This document shows, piece after piece, positions 1 through 5,567 of a stretch of 6,471 nucleotides of DNA. The notes beneath the pieces were generated by a model that worked only from the letters and a program-made list of their open reading frames with translations, searched no databases and was not told where the DNA came from. Each line of letters starts with the position of its first letter. The stretch's first letter is position 1. A program made the translations under genes and the position numbers. Origin of the DNA: Erysipelotrichaceae bacterium (GTDB lineage Bacteria > Bacillota_I > Bacilli_A > Erysipelotrichales > Coprobacillaceae); NCBI GenBank assembly GCA_021200395.1, contig JAJQGQ010000067.1, forward strand, positions 1-6,471, given 5' to 3'.

Positions 1-89
1 ACCTAAAGTATTCTAACATGCTTTAATGAATAATTCAATCAGTTATCATATTTGAATCACACAATTTTTGATTAACAATGTTTCCTAAG

Positions 90-118
90 TTGACTTTTTG
101 ATATCCACAAATTACAAT
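90..118 (+). promoter_or_regulatory. Sigma-A type promoter of the lipoprotein gene
   Basis: TTGACT at 90-95 and TACAAT at 113-118 are separated by exactly 17 bp, close to the vegetative consensus. Transcription would start near 125, giving a leader of about 30 nt before the ATG at 156. The bases before it (1-89) are AT-rich, hold no open frame that reaches the gene, and show no other signal I can support. Confidence 0.75.
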
Positions 119-155
119 GTTTTATATAAATATTGGGAAAGGAATGTAATTTCAT

Positions 156-863
156 ATGAAAAAAACAAGTGTTATCATAATATGTTTAAGTCTTATGTTT
201 TGTTTAGGAGCATGTGGAAATAATACAGATAACGATGATTCTAGTACGATAGAAACCATAGAAAGTGATTGTAAGGAATATTCTAATCAGGAATTTGCGA
301 ATTTCGATATAGAGTTAACGGGAGGAACATTAACGATAGTTGTTGGTGAAAAACTATCGTTAGTATACGATGATGGTGAAGCAGTTAATTATACTATCTC
401 TGATGATACACTTTATATTTCTCAGCAGGATTTTAATGATATGGTTTTGACTATACCTAGTGATGATAGTTATGATGTTATGACAATATTCATTAAAAGA
501 GGAAAGTTGATTATGGAAGAAACTTTGAATGTTAATCAAATAAGTCTGGATGTGGATAATGGTGAAGTGAGTTTAGAAAATCTTTTTGTGAATAAAAGTT
601 TTGATACTAATGTTAATCAAGGATCAATTTATCTTTATGGAACACTCACAAATATAGATGCCAAATGTAATGAAGGTCATATCCAAATAAATACATCATA
701 TAAACAAGATGATTATAATTATGAACTTACAATATCTAATGCTCATATTATTATTGGTGATGATTATCATGAAGAAACGAATTATACAATTGACAATGAG
801 GCATCATATATGATGAATCTTTCTAGTACAAGCGGTGATATAACTGTAGAATTTGAAAAATAG
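156..863 (+). CDS. Lipoprotein with DUF4097-like beta-repeat domain
   Basis: This is a predicted cell-surface lipoprotein of 235 aa. The N-terminus is a lipoprotein signal: two lysines, a hydrophobic stretch, then the lipobox L17-G18-A19-C20, so Cys20 would be lipidated. An acidic Asn/Asp/Ser-rich linker follows (about residues 21-45). From about 48 to the end come short alternating beta strands with recurrent Asn/Asp-Gly turns (VDNGEVSLENL, VNQGSIYLYG, CNEGHIQIN), closing with SSTSGDITVEF. That pattern is typical of the DUF4097 'putative adhesin' beta-helix family. No enzymatic motif is visible. The start is set by the signal peptide and by a GGGAAAGGA ribosome site at 135-143, 12 nt upstream, a rather long spacing. 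The gene is monocistronic, between its own promoter and the terminator at 874-896. The lipoprotein call is firm; the DUF4097 assignment is by pattern only and its role is unknown. Confidence 0.85.
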   Translation: MKKTSVIIICLSLMFCLGACGNNTDNDDSSTIETIESDCKEYSNQEFANFDIELTGGTLTIVVGEKLSLVYDDGEAVNYTISDDTLYISQQDFNDMVLTIPSDDSYDVMTIFIKRGKLIMEETLNVNQISLDVDNGEVSLENLFVNKSFDTNVNQGSIYLYGTLTNIDAKCNEGHIQINTSYKQDDYNYELTISNAHIIIGDDYHEETNYTIDNEASYMMNLSSTSGDITVEFEK

Positions 864-873
864 TTACAAAAAT

Positions 874-896
874 GAGCCTATCGAATTGATAGGCTC
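874..896. terminator. Two-way intrinsic terminator
   Basis: GAGCCTATC (874-882) and GATAGGCTC (888-896) form a perfect 9-bp stem around a 5-nt loop, 11 nt after the lipoprotein stop. Read on the plus strand, the following T-run is poor (TTCATATT). Read on the minus strand, the stem is followed by ATTTTTG, a better tract. It can therefore end the lipoprotein mRNA and also the cysE/small-ORF transcript arriving from the right. Confidence 0.8.
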
Positions 897-910
897 TTCA
901 TATTATAGAT

Positions 911-961
911 TGTTCATAGTTATATTTTTGATCGAAGGGAGAGAGAGTTGTGCTATGAACA
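911..961. repeat. 9-bp inverted repeat with 33-nt spacer in the untranslated gap
   Basis: TGTTCATAG (911-919) and CTATGAACA (953-961) are perfect reverse complements. On plus-strand RNA two flanking U.G pairs would lengthen the stem. The loop holds a purine-rich run (GGGAGAGAGAG at 937-947). A second small stem lies beside it: CTTTTCT (971-977) with AGAAAAG (986-992). No gene is encoded between 864 and 1052. The gap may be a structured 3' end of the minus-strand transcript or an operator-like site; I cannot assign a function. Confidence 0.45.
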
Positions 962-1052
962 GCTTTATGTCTTTTCTTTATGGAGAGAAAAGTTTATTTG
1001 TTATGGATCACCTCCTATGCTTATAGGTTATCACTTAATACATGGCAATTTC

Positions 1053-1232
1053 TTAACAATTCATTAATTTTCTCTTACGATTCCATTTTCTTAGCAGATT
1101 TTCAATATAATAAATTGTCATTTTTTCATACCATTCACCTGTCTTTAAATCAACTAAACAATACCATTCATTCTCTCTTTGAATAAGTCCCAAATCAAAA
1201 TAATAAAGAGCTGAAACGATATCTGGGCGCAT
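1053..1232 (-). CDS. Small unknown protein, 59 aa, downstream of cysE
   Basis: I do not recognise this protein. It begins MRPDIVSALYYFDLG, ends RKWNRKRKLMNC, and is rich in aromatic residues (three Trp, several Tyr) with a basic C-terminal tail. No signal peptide or membrane helix is seen. The start is well marked: on the minus strand AGGAGG lies 6 nt before the ATG, and an in-frame stop lies just upstream, so there is no longer form. It follows cysE on the same strand, 54 nt after the cysE stop, with a long hairpin between them that buries the ribosome site, so expression would need read-through and opening of the hairpin. The opposite strand is also open here (980-1186) but lacks a ribosome site. 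It could alternatively be the remnant of a longer decayed gene. Confidence 0.5.
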   Translation of the reverse strand: MRPDIVSALYYFDLGLIQRENEWYCLVDLKTGEWYEKMTIYYIENLLRKWNRKRKLMNC

Positions 1233-1273
1233 AAAAAACCTCCTGTTTCATTTTATGAAACAAAAGGTTTTTT
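1233..1273 (-). terminator. cysE terminator hairpin that includes the ribosome site of the next ORF
   Basis: On minus-strand RNA, 1273-1255 and 1251-1233 pair over 19 bp with a 3-nt loop (AAA). All pairs are Watson-Crick except two U.G pairs. The outer six pairs are A-U, so the 3' arm ends in a U-run as in an intrinsic terminator, 13 nt after the cysE stop. The 3' arm contains AGGAGG (1244-1239), the Shine-Dalgarno of the ORF starting at 1232. On plus-strand RNA the two U.G pairs become A/C mismatches, so the minus-strand fold is the stronger one. Confidence 0.75.
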
Positions 1274-1286
1274 TATACTTATAGTT

Positions 1287-1826
1287 TTATCCTAAAGGTT
1301 TATCTACACGTACATCATTTTCTTTAACAATTCTACCTGGTACACCTACAACAGTACAATTTGGTGGAACATCATCTAATACGACAGATGAAGCGCCAAT
1401 AATACAATTATCACCAAGAGTAACAGCTCCAATGATTTTTGCGCCAGCAAAAACAGTGACATTGTTTTGTAAGGTTGGATGTCTTTTTACTTTATATTCG
1501 CCAGTTCCAACACCACCTAATGTTACTCCTTGATAAAGTGTACAATTATCACCAATAATTGTTGTTTCACCAATGACAACCCCCATGCCATGATCAATAA
1601 AGAACCTCTTACCAATTTGTGCTCCTGGATGGATTTCAATACCTGTTAAAAACCTAGCTACTTGACTTAGAAAGCGAGCTATTAACTTGAAATGATGAAT
1701 CCATAAAAAATGATTAATACGATAAAAAAACATCGCATGCACACCTGGGTAATTTATAACAACATTTAATGGATTTCTTGCCGCAGGATCTATCTCAATA
1801 ACTCTAGAAACTAATCCTTTACCCAT
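1287..1826 (-). CDS. cysE: Serine O-acetyltransferase
   Basis: The enzyme transfers acetyl from acetyl-CoA to L-serine, giving O-acetylserine, the acceptor for sulfide in cysteine synthesis; it is cytoplasmic. The protein is 179 aa and has a short helical N-terminus (about 1-60) followed by a left-handed hexapeptide beta-helix: IEIHPGAQIG, the catalytic IDHGMGVVIGET (Asp78-His79), LYQGVTLGG, the KRHP loop with His116, then FAGAKIIGAVTLGDN and VVGVPGRIV. It is the short Firmicutes type, lacking the long N-terminal domain of E. coli CysE. It does not end in the isoleucine that docks CysE into CysK, and no cysK is nearby. The open frame extends six codons further, to 1844, but AAAGGGGTGA (1840-1831) sits just before the ATG at 1826 and the predicted transcription start is near 1845. 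The 1826 start is therefore preferred. Confidence 0.93.
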   Translation of the reverse strand: MGKGLVSRVIEIDPAARNPLNVVINYPGVHAMFFYRINHFLWIHHFKLIARFLSQVARFLTGIEIHPGAQIGKRFFIDHGMGVVIGETTIIGDNCTLYQGVTLGGVGTGEYKVKRHPTLQNNVTVFAGAKIIGAVTLGDNCIIGASSVVLDDVPPNCTVVGVPGRIVKENDVRVDKPLG

Positions 1827-1851
1827 ATAATCACCCCTTTTCATAATACTT

Positions 1852-1880
1852 ATTTAAACACAAATCACAAAAACTCTCAA
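1852..1880 (-). promoter_or_regulatory. cysE promoter
   Basis: On the minus strand TTGAGA (1880-1875) and TTAAAT (1857-1852) are 17 bp apart, with a TG one base before the -10 (an extended -10). Initiation near 1845 gives a leader of about 19 nt, too short for a T-box or S-box riboswitch, and I see none. This favours the cysE start at 1826 over 1844. Confidence 0.55.
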
Positions 1881-1983
1881 TTAAGGTTATAATTTTTTTT
1901 GCATATGCTACATAATATTATAAAAAATGTATAGTTCTAGGATCTTTTATGATACATATTATAATATAAAGGATGGTGATAAA

Positions 1984-2250
1984 ATGATAGATTTTAAAAA
2001 AATGAATCATCAGTTACAAAAATTGAATGATACTTATTTTGAGAAATGTTGTAAAGAACATCATATCATTATTAATCAAAAAGCATTAAAAGTTATCTTA
2101 AAAATTATTCAGAATAATCCTTATTCACTTATGAATGAAGAATATTATCCTATATTGTTATCAGAAATAAGTAAAGAAACAAATATTGACACTGTTGATA
2201 AATTTAGACCAATGATTGTGGAAAAATATTTATTAGAGCTACTTGTGTAG
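1984..2250 (+). CDS. Unknown small protein, 88 aa
   Basis: I do not recognise this protein. It is a small, probably helical cytoplasmic protein beginning MIDFKKMNHQLQKLND, with a Cys-Cys pair (KCCKEHH, residues 21-27). No signal peptide, membrane segment or known motif is seen. The frame is open back to an ATG at 1927, but the segment upstream of 1984 includes a TATAAT (1960-1965) likely to be the -10 element. GGATGGTGAT (1971-1980) is a good ribosome site 3 nt before the ATG at 1984, so that start is chosen. No clear -35 was found. The gene is transcribed divergently from cysE and ends in its own terminator, so it is probably monocistronic. Confidence 0.7.
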   Translation: MIDFKKMNHQLQKLNDTYFEKCCKEHHIIINQKALKVILKIIQNNPYSLMNEEYYPILLSEISKETNIDTVDKFRPMIVEKYLLELLV

Positions 2251-2260
2251 CTTTTTTGTT
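2235..2260 (+). terminator. Terminator overlapping the stop codon of the 88-aa gene
   Basis: AGCTAC (2237-2242), a TTGT loop and GTAGCT (2247-2252) form a stem extended by A-T and G-T pairs, followed by TTTTTTG and more Ts. The TAG stop (2248-2250) lies in the 3' arm. Confidence 0.8.
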
Positions 2261-2301
2261 TTTGTCATGTTAGAATAGTCAATAATAAAGATAGGTGATG
2301 A

Positions 2302-3285
2302 ATGATGAAAACAATAGCGATTGTTGCAACTGGTGGAACGATTGCAGGAGTGGGGAAAGCTGGTAAGACTGTGGCTTATCATGCTGGCGAGATTAATATT
2401 AATCAGATTATTGAATCTATTCCGATGCTTAAAGATTTGGCTCATATTGAAGAATATCAAGTTTTAAATGTTGATAGTAATGAAATGAATCCAAATAGAT
2501 GGTTAGCGTTATCTAAAACGATTAATCAATTATTGTCTAAAGATACTATAGATGGTGTTGTTGTGACTCATGGTACTGATACACTAGATGAAACAGCTTA
2601 TTATTTGACACTAACTATTAATAGTCAAAAACCAGTCGTTATTACAGGTGCTATGCGTCCTGCCTCAGCGACCAGTGCTGATGGACCATTTAATTTATAT
2701 GAAGCAGTTGCTTTGGCTATTCATAATGAAGCATATGGCCAAGGAGTTATGGGTGTTTTTTCTAGTACTATTTATTCTGGTAGAGATATTCAGAAAGTCA
2801 ATAATTTTAAAGTTGATGCTTTTGATCAAAAGGCTTTAGGATGTTTAGGTTATATGCAAGATCAAGACGTTTATTTTTATTCTAAAACTTTTAAGAAACA
2901 TACATATTTATCTAGATTTTCTAAAGAAAATATAGAGGAATTACCAAATGTTGGAATCGTTTATTTTTATGCTGGAGCTTCTGCCCAAATACTTTATGAT
3001 ATGGCAAACCATCATCAAGGCATTATCATTACTGGCTCAGGTAGCGGTAATTATAGTCATGAGTGGTTAGAAGCCATTGAAGCATTATCACAACAGGGAA
3101 CGATTTTTGTAAGATGTTCAAGAGTCACACAGGGTATTATTTTTAATGATGAAATCTTTGACCCTCACCACTTATGTATTCCTGGAAACACTTTAACACC
3201 ACAGAAAGCCAGAGTCTTGTTGATGCTAAGTTTAAGTCAAACACATGATATTGATGAGATTAGACAAATTTTTAATGAATATTAG
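2302..3285 (+). CDS. ansB: L-asparaginase, type II-like, without signal peptide
   Basis: It hydrolyses L-asparagine to aspartate and ammonia. At 327 aa it is full length. The two catalytic triads can be read directly: Thr13 in ATGGTIAG with Tyr26, and Thr92-Asp93 in the HGTDT motif with Lys165 in SGRDIQK. Ser59 (substrate binding) and Glu284 in NDEIFD, the position of the inter-subunit glutamate of type II enzymes, are also present. GAMRP, ADGPFNLYEA and the C-terminal PQKARVLL are type II (AnsB/AnsZ) signatures rather than AnsA ones. Those relatives are secreted, but this protein starts directly at the first beta strand, so it should be cytoplasmic. AGGTGAT (2293-2299) precedes two consecutive ATGs; the second (2305) has the better spacing and the choice changes one residue. 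The 129-aa gene follows after 34 nt with no terminator between, so the two are probably co-transcribed. No convincing promoter was found, only a possible -10 (TAGAAT, 2271-2276). Confidence 0.93.
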   Translation: MMKTIAIVATGGTIAGVGKAGKTVAYHAGEININQIIESIPMLKDLAHIEEYQVLNVDSNEMNPNRWLALSKTINQLLSKDTIDGVVVTHGTDTLDETAYYLTLTINSQKPVVITGAMRPASATSADGPFNLYEAVALAIHNEAYGQGVMGVFSSTIYSGRDIQKVNNFKVDAFDQKALGCLGYMQDQDVYFYSKTFKKHTYLSRFSKENIEELPNVGIVYFYAGASAQILYDMANHHQGIIITGSGSGNYSHEWLEAIEALSQQGTIFVRCSRVTQGIIFNDEIFDPHHLCIPGNTLTPQKARVLLMLSLSQTHDIDEIRQIFNEY

Positions 3286-3319
3286 AAGTAACAATAACAT
3301 ATAATTCATTGGTGATACA

Positions 3320-3709
3320 ATGATTTTAAATGTTGATGAAGTGAAAACATGCTTATTATGGGGAATCAATCCCTATCTTGATAAGTATCATATGCATATC
3401 AAGGATTTATCTTTGCAACTCAATCGTATTTTTATGATAGATGCTAAAATAGAATATGCTACAAATATCATGCATATTCAAGGTACATGTGAAGTCATTT
3501 ATCAGGAAAAATATCTTATTTTTAAAGATATTAAAGGAACAGTAGATTATCTTTTTGTATCATTAAATCTATTACAATTATTACAACAATATATGAATGA
3601 TGAACATATGATATTCTATGATAATAATATTTATTATCAAGTGGATTTACCTATAAAACATTTAACAATTGAAGATGAACATTTAAATATAAAACTCGAT
3701 GAAATGTAG
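3320..3709 (+). CDS. Unknown 129-aa protein co-transcribed with asparaginase
   Basis: I do not recognise this protein. It begins MILNVDEVKTCLLWG and reads as alternating short beta strands (residues 20-75 and 97-129) around a Leu/Gln-rich helix (about 80-92). There is no signal peptide, membrane span or catalytic motif, and it is probably cytoplasmic. GGTGAT (3311-3316) lies 3 nt before the ATG, the same compact ribosome-site style as the neighbouring genes. It lies 34 nt after the asparaginase stop without an intervening terminator and ends in the hairpin at 3698-3726, so it shares a transcript with asparaginase. A functional link is possible but is inferred only from position. Confidence 0.75.
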   Translation: MILNVDEVKTCLLWGINPYLDKYHMHIKDLSLQLNRIFMIDAKIEYATNIMHIQGTCEVIYQEKYLIFKDIKGTVDYLFVSLNLLQLLQQYMNDEHMIFYDNNIYYQVDLPIKHLTIEDEHLNIKLDEM

Positions 3710-3726
3710 ATGTTTCATCTTTTTTT
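3698..3726 (+). terminator. Terminator ending the asparaginase unit
   Basis: GATGAAA (3698-3704) pairs with TTTCATC (3713-3719) around an 8-nt loop, followed by seven Ts. The TAG stop of the 129-aa gene (3707-3709) is in the loop. Confidence 0.8.
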
Positions 3727-3729
3727 CGT

Positions 3730-3735
3730 TATAAT
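3730..3735 (+). promoter_or_regulatory. Candidate -10 element of glpK
   Basis: A perfect TATAAT lies 21 nt before the glpK ATG and directly behind the preceding terminator. The -35 position (about 3707-3712, TAGATG) matches the consensus poorly, so either activation or another -35 is needed. The ribosome site is AAGGAAGGTG at 3742-3751. Confidence 0.4.
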
Positions 3736-3756
3736 AGAAATAAGGAAGGTGTAAAA

Positions 3757-5235
3757 ATGAGACAATATATTTTATCAATTGATCAAGGTACTACAAGTAC
3801 GCGAGCTATTCTTTTTGATAAACAAGGCCAACTATGCTTTGTTTCCCAAAGAGAATTTCCCCAATATTTTCCGCATCCAGGTTGGGTAGAACATGATGCA
3901 AAACAAATTTTGCAATCTGTCATTGAGGTAGTACAGCATTTATTTATTGAAAATAATGTGAAACCTGAACAAATTGCAGGTATAGGTATTACGAATCAAC
4001 GTGAAACAACAGTTGTTTGGAATAAATATACAGGTGAACCTGTCTATCATGCAATTGTATGGCAATCAAGACAATCACAACCTATATGTGATGCTTTGAT
4101 TGAAAAAGGATATGCCTCTTATATTCAAGAAAAAACAGGACTATTAATAAATCCATATTTTTCGGCTAGTAAGATTCGCTGGATTTTGGATCATGTCGAT
4201 GATGATCCTAATGATTTACTTTGTGGAACTATTGATAGTTGGTTAGTATGGAAACTAACAGGTGGTAAAGTTCATATAACAGATTATACGAATGCTTCAC
4301 GAACTTTACTATATAATATTTATGATTTAAAATGGGATGATGATTTATTAAAATTATTTGATATTCCAAAATCAATGTTACCTGAAGTTAAAGATTCATC
4401 ATGTATATATGGATATACTGATGAAACATTAATCGATGGTATTCATTTTAAAGCACCAATATGTGGTATTGCAGGAGATCAACAAGCTTCGCTATTTGGT
4501 CAGGCATGTTTTCATAGTGGCGATGTTAAAAATACATATGGTACAGGATGTTTTGTTTTGATGAATACAGATAAACCTGTACAATCTCAAAATGGCTTGT
4601 TGACGACTATTGCCTGGGGATTGAATGGTAAAGTAACTTATGCTTTAGAAGGTTCGGTATTTGTTGGTGGTAGTGTTATGCAATGGCTACGTGATGGGAT
4701 GCATTTATTTGATGATGTTTCAGTTAGCGAAGAAATGGCTATGACTTTGAAAGATAATGAAGGTGTCTATTTAGTTCCAGCTTTTGTTGGTTTAGGAACA
4801 CCATATTGGGATAATGATGTTCGTGGAACAATGTTTGGGTTAACACGTGGTACAACTCCAAATCACATTGTCAGAGCTGCCTTAGAGGCCATTGCTTATC
4901 AAAGCAAGGATGTTATTGATACTATGCAAAAAGAAGCACATATTGAACTTGAACATTTAGCAGTTGATGGTGGTGCTACTAATAATAATTTTTTAATGCA
5001 ATTTCAAAGTGATATCCTTAATATTGAAATTGTTAGACCACATGTTTTTGAAACAACAGCTCTTGGAGTTGCTTATTTAGCTGGTTTAGCTGTAGGCTTT
5101 TATGAAAGCTTAGATGATATCACACGTATGCATATGATTGATAAAAGATATCAGCCTCAAATTGATGCTTCAACAAGAGATAAATATTATCAAGGATGGT
5201 TAAAAGCTATTGAAGCAACACGCGTTTTTAAATGA
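3757..5235 (+). CDS. glpK: Glycerol kinase
   Basis: It phosphorylates glycerol with ATP to sn-glycerol 3-phosphate in the cytoplasm, the entry step of glycerol use. At 492 aa it is full length for the FGGY kinase family. Visible motifs: the N-terminal phosphate loop DQGTTSTRAILFD (residues 9-21), GWVEHD (42-47), NQRETTVVW with Arg82 and Glu83 contacting glycerol, Tyr134 in INPYFSASK, the catalytic base Asp241 in AGDQQASLFGQ, YGTGCF (261-266), PAFVGLGTPYWD (341-352) and VDGGATNN (403-410). WQSRQSQ (102-108) is the Gram-positive form. The region before Asp241 (about 215-235) does not show the Tyr-His-Phe segment that HPr phosphorylates in Bacillus and Enterococcus enzymes, so PTS control may be absent. 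AAGGAAGGTG precedes the ATG. It is bounded by terminators on both sides, hence monocistronic, and no glpF or glpO lies in the window. Confidence 0.96.
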   Translation: MRQYILSIDQGTTSTRAILFDKQGQLCFVSQREFPQYFPHPGWVEHDAKQILQSVIEVVQHLFIENNVKPEQIAGIGITNQRETTVVWNKYTGEPVYHAIVWQSRQSQPICDALIEKGYASYIQEKTGLLINPYFSASKIRWILDHVDDDPNDLLCGTIDSWLVWKLTGGKVHITDYTNASRTLLYNIYDLKWDDDLLKLFDIPKSMLPEVKDSSCIYGYTDETLIDGIHFKAPICGIAGDQQASLFGQACFHSGDVKNTYGTGCFVLMNTDKPVQSQNGLLTTIAWGLNGKVTYALEGSVFVGGSVMQWLRDGMHLFDDVSVSEEMAMTLKDNEGVYLVPAFVGLGTPYWDNDVRGTMFGLTRGTTPNHIVRAALEAIAYQSKDVIDTMQKEAHIELEHLAVDGGATNNNFLMQFQSDILNIEIVRPHVFETTALGVAYLAGLAVGFYESLDDITRMHMIDKRYQPQIDASTRDKYYQGWLKAIEATRVFK

Positions 5236-5259
5236 GATTTCTTAAAGAAATCTCATTTT
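5231..5259 (+). terminator. glpK terminator
   Basis: AATGAGATTTC (5231-5241) and GAAATCTCATT (5247-5257) form an 11-bp stem with a TTAAA loop, followed by a short TTTTC run (5256-5260). The glpK TGA (5233-5235) is in the 5' arm. The hairpin is also preceded by As, so it could act in both directions. Confidence 0.8.
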
Positions 5260-5357
5260 CATTTATGCAAATAATTAATAACTTTTTAGCGAAAAAATAA
5301 AATTCAATCATTTTGATTCCATATTTTTTAAAATTTTCTTATTGTAAATAGCAACAA

Positions 5358-5386
5358 TTGCATCTTGAAATAAAATTTGCTATAAT
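5358..5386 (+). promoter_or_regulatory. Extended -10 promoter for the leader and nuclease genes
   Basis: TTGCAT (5358-5363), a spacer of exactly 17 bp and a perfect TATAAT (5381-5386) are present, with TG one base before the -10 (TTGCTATAAT). Initiation near 5393 gives about 110 nt of leader before the ORF at 5502 and 160 nt before the nuclease at 5554. GCAA-CAA-TTGC (5351-5361), a small dyad, overlaps the -35. The rest of 5260-5340 is AT-rich with only a short dyad, AATCA-TTT-TGATT (5306-5318). Confidence 0.75.
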
Positions 5387-5404
5387 GTTATCGAAATAAA
5401 ATTT
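5367..5404 (+). repeat. 12-bp direct repeat flanking the -10 element
   Basis: GAAATAAAATTT occurs at 5367-5378 (in the spacer) and again at 5393-5404 (at the expected start site), 26 bp apart. A partial third copy, AAATAAAATT, is at 5295-5304. The placement on both sides of the -10 is what a repressor site pair would look like, but the sequence is pure A/T after one G, so chance is a real alternative. Confidence 0.4.
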
Positions 5405-5501
5405 ATTCTACTTTTTTCACTTTAAAAAAAGAAATTTCAAAATTTTACGCGTATATAAATAATAGGAGGGTTCATTTTGAACTCATGAAGGAGGTTTATA
5501 T

Positions 5502-5567
5502 ATGCAATTCAAATTAGTAGATGCTAGCTTTTTGTTGTTAGAGGTGATCAGTGATGGCACAAAATAA
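5502..5567 (+). CDS. Leader ORF, 21 aa, overlapping the nuclease gene
   Basis: A short ORF begins MQFKLVDASFLLLEV and ends SDGTK. An ideal ribosome site, AAGGAGG (5488-5494), lies 7 nt before its ATG, a stronger site than the nuclease gene's own. It overlaps the start of the nuclease ORF by 14 nt in another frame, so ribosomes finishing it pass over the nuclease start and could re-initiate there (translational coupling). A further AGGAGGG (5464-5470) upstream precedes a TTG that would encode only three residues. The peptide resembles nothing I know; its role may be purely regulatory. Confidence 0.45.
   Translation: MQFKLVDASFLLLEVISDGTK

Noticed and set aside
1005..1016. End of a 16S rRNA gene
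   Set aside because: Only the 12-base tail matches. The sequence on both sides is not rRNA.
980..1186. 68-codon open frame on the plus strand
   Set aside because: It has no ribosome site, opens inside a small dyad, and runs antisense to the 59-codon ORF, which has a perfect SD. It is probably a shadow.
1827..1844. Six extra N-terminal codons for cysE
   Set aside because: No ribosome site lies before the ATG at 1844, the predicted transcription start falls there, and the SD at 1840-1831 serves the ATG at 1826.
1827..1930. T-box or S-box riboswitch before cysE
   Set aside because: The leader is only about 20 nt from the predicted start and none of the conserved elements is present.
1927..1983. 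Nineteen extra N-terminal codons for the 88-aa gene
   Set aside because: This stretch holds the likely TATAAT -10 and no SD for the upstream ATG, while the ATG at 1984 has a strong one.
2239..2460. Minus-strand open frame of 73 codons
   Set aside because: It is antisense to the terminator and the asparaginase start and has no protein-like features, so it is a shadow.
2648..2839. Plus-strand open frame inside asparaginase
   Set aside because: It is an out-of-frame shadow of a clearly coding, motif-bearing gene.
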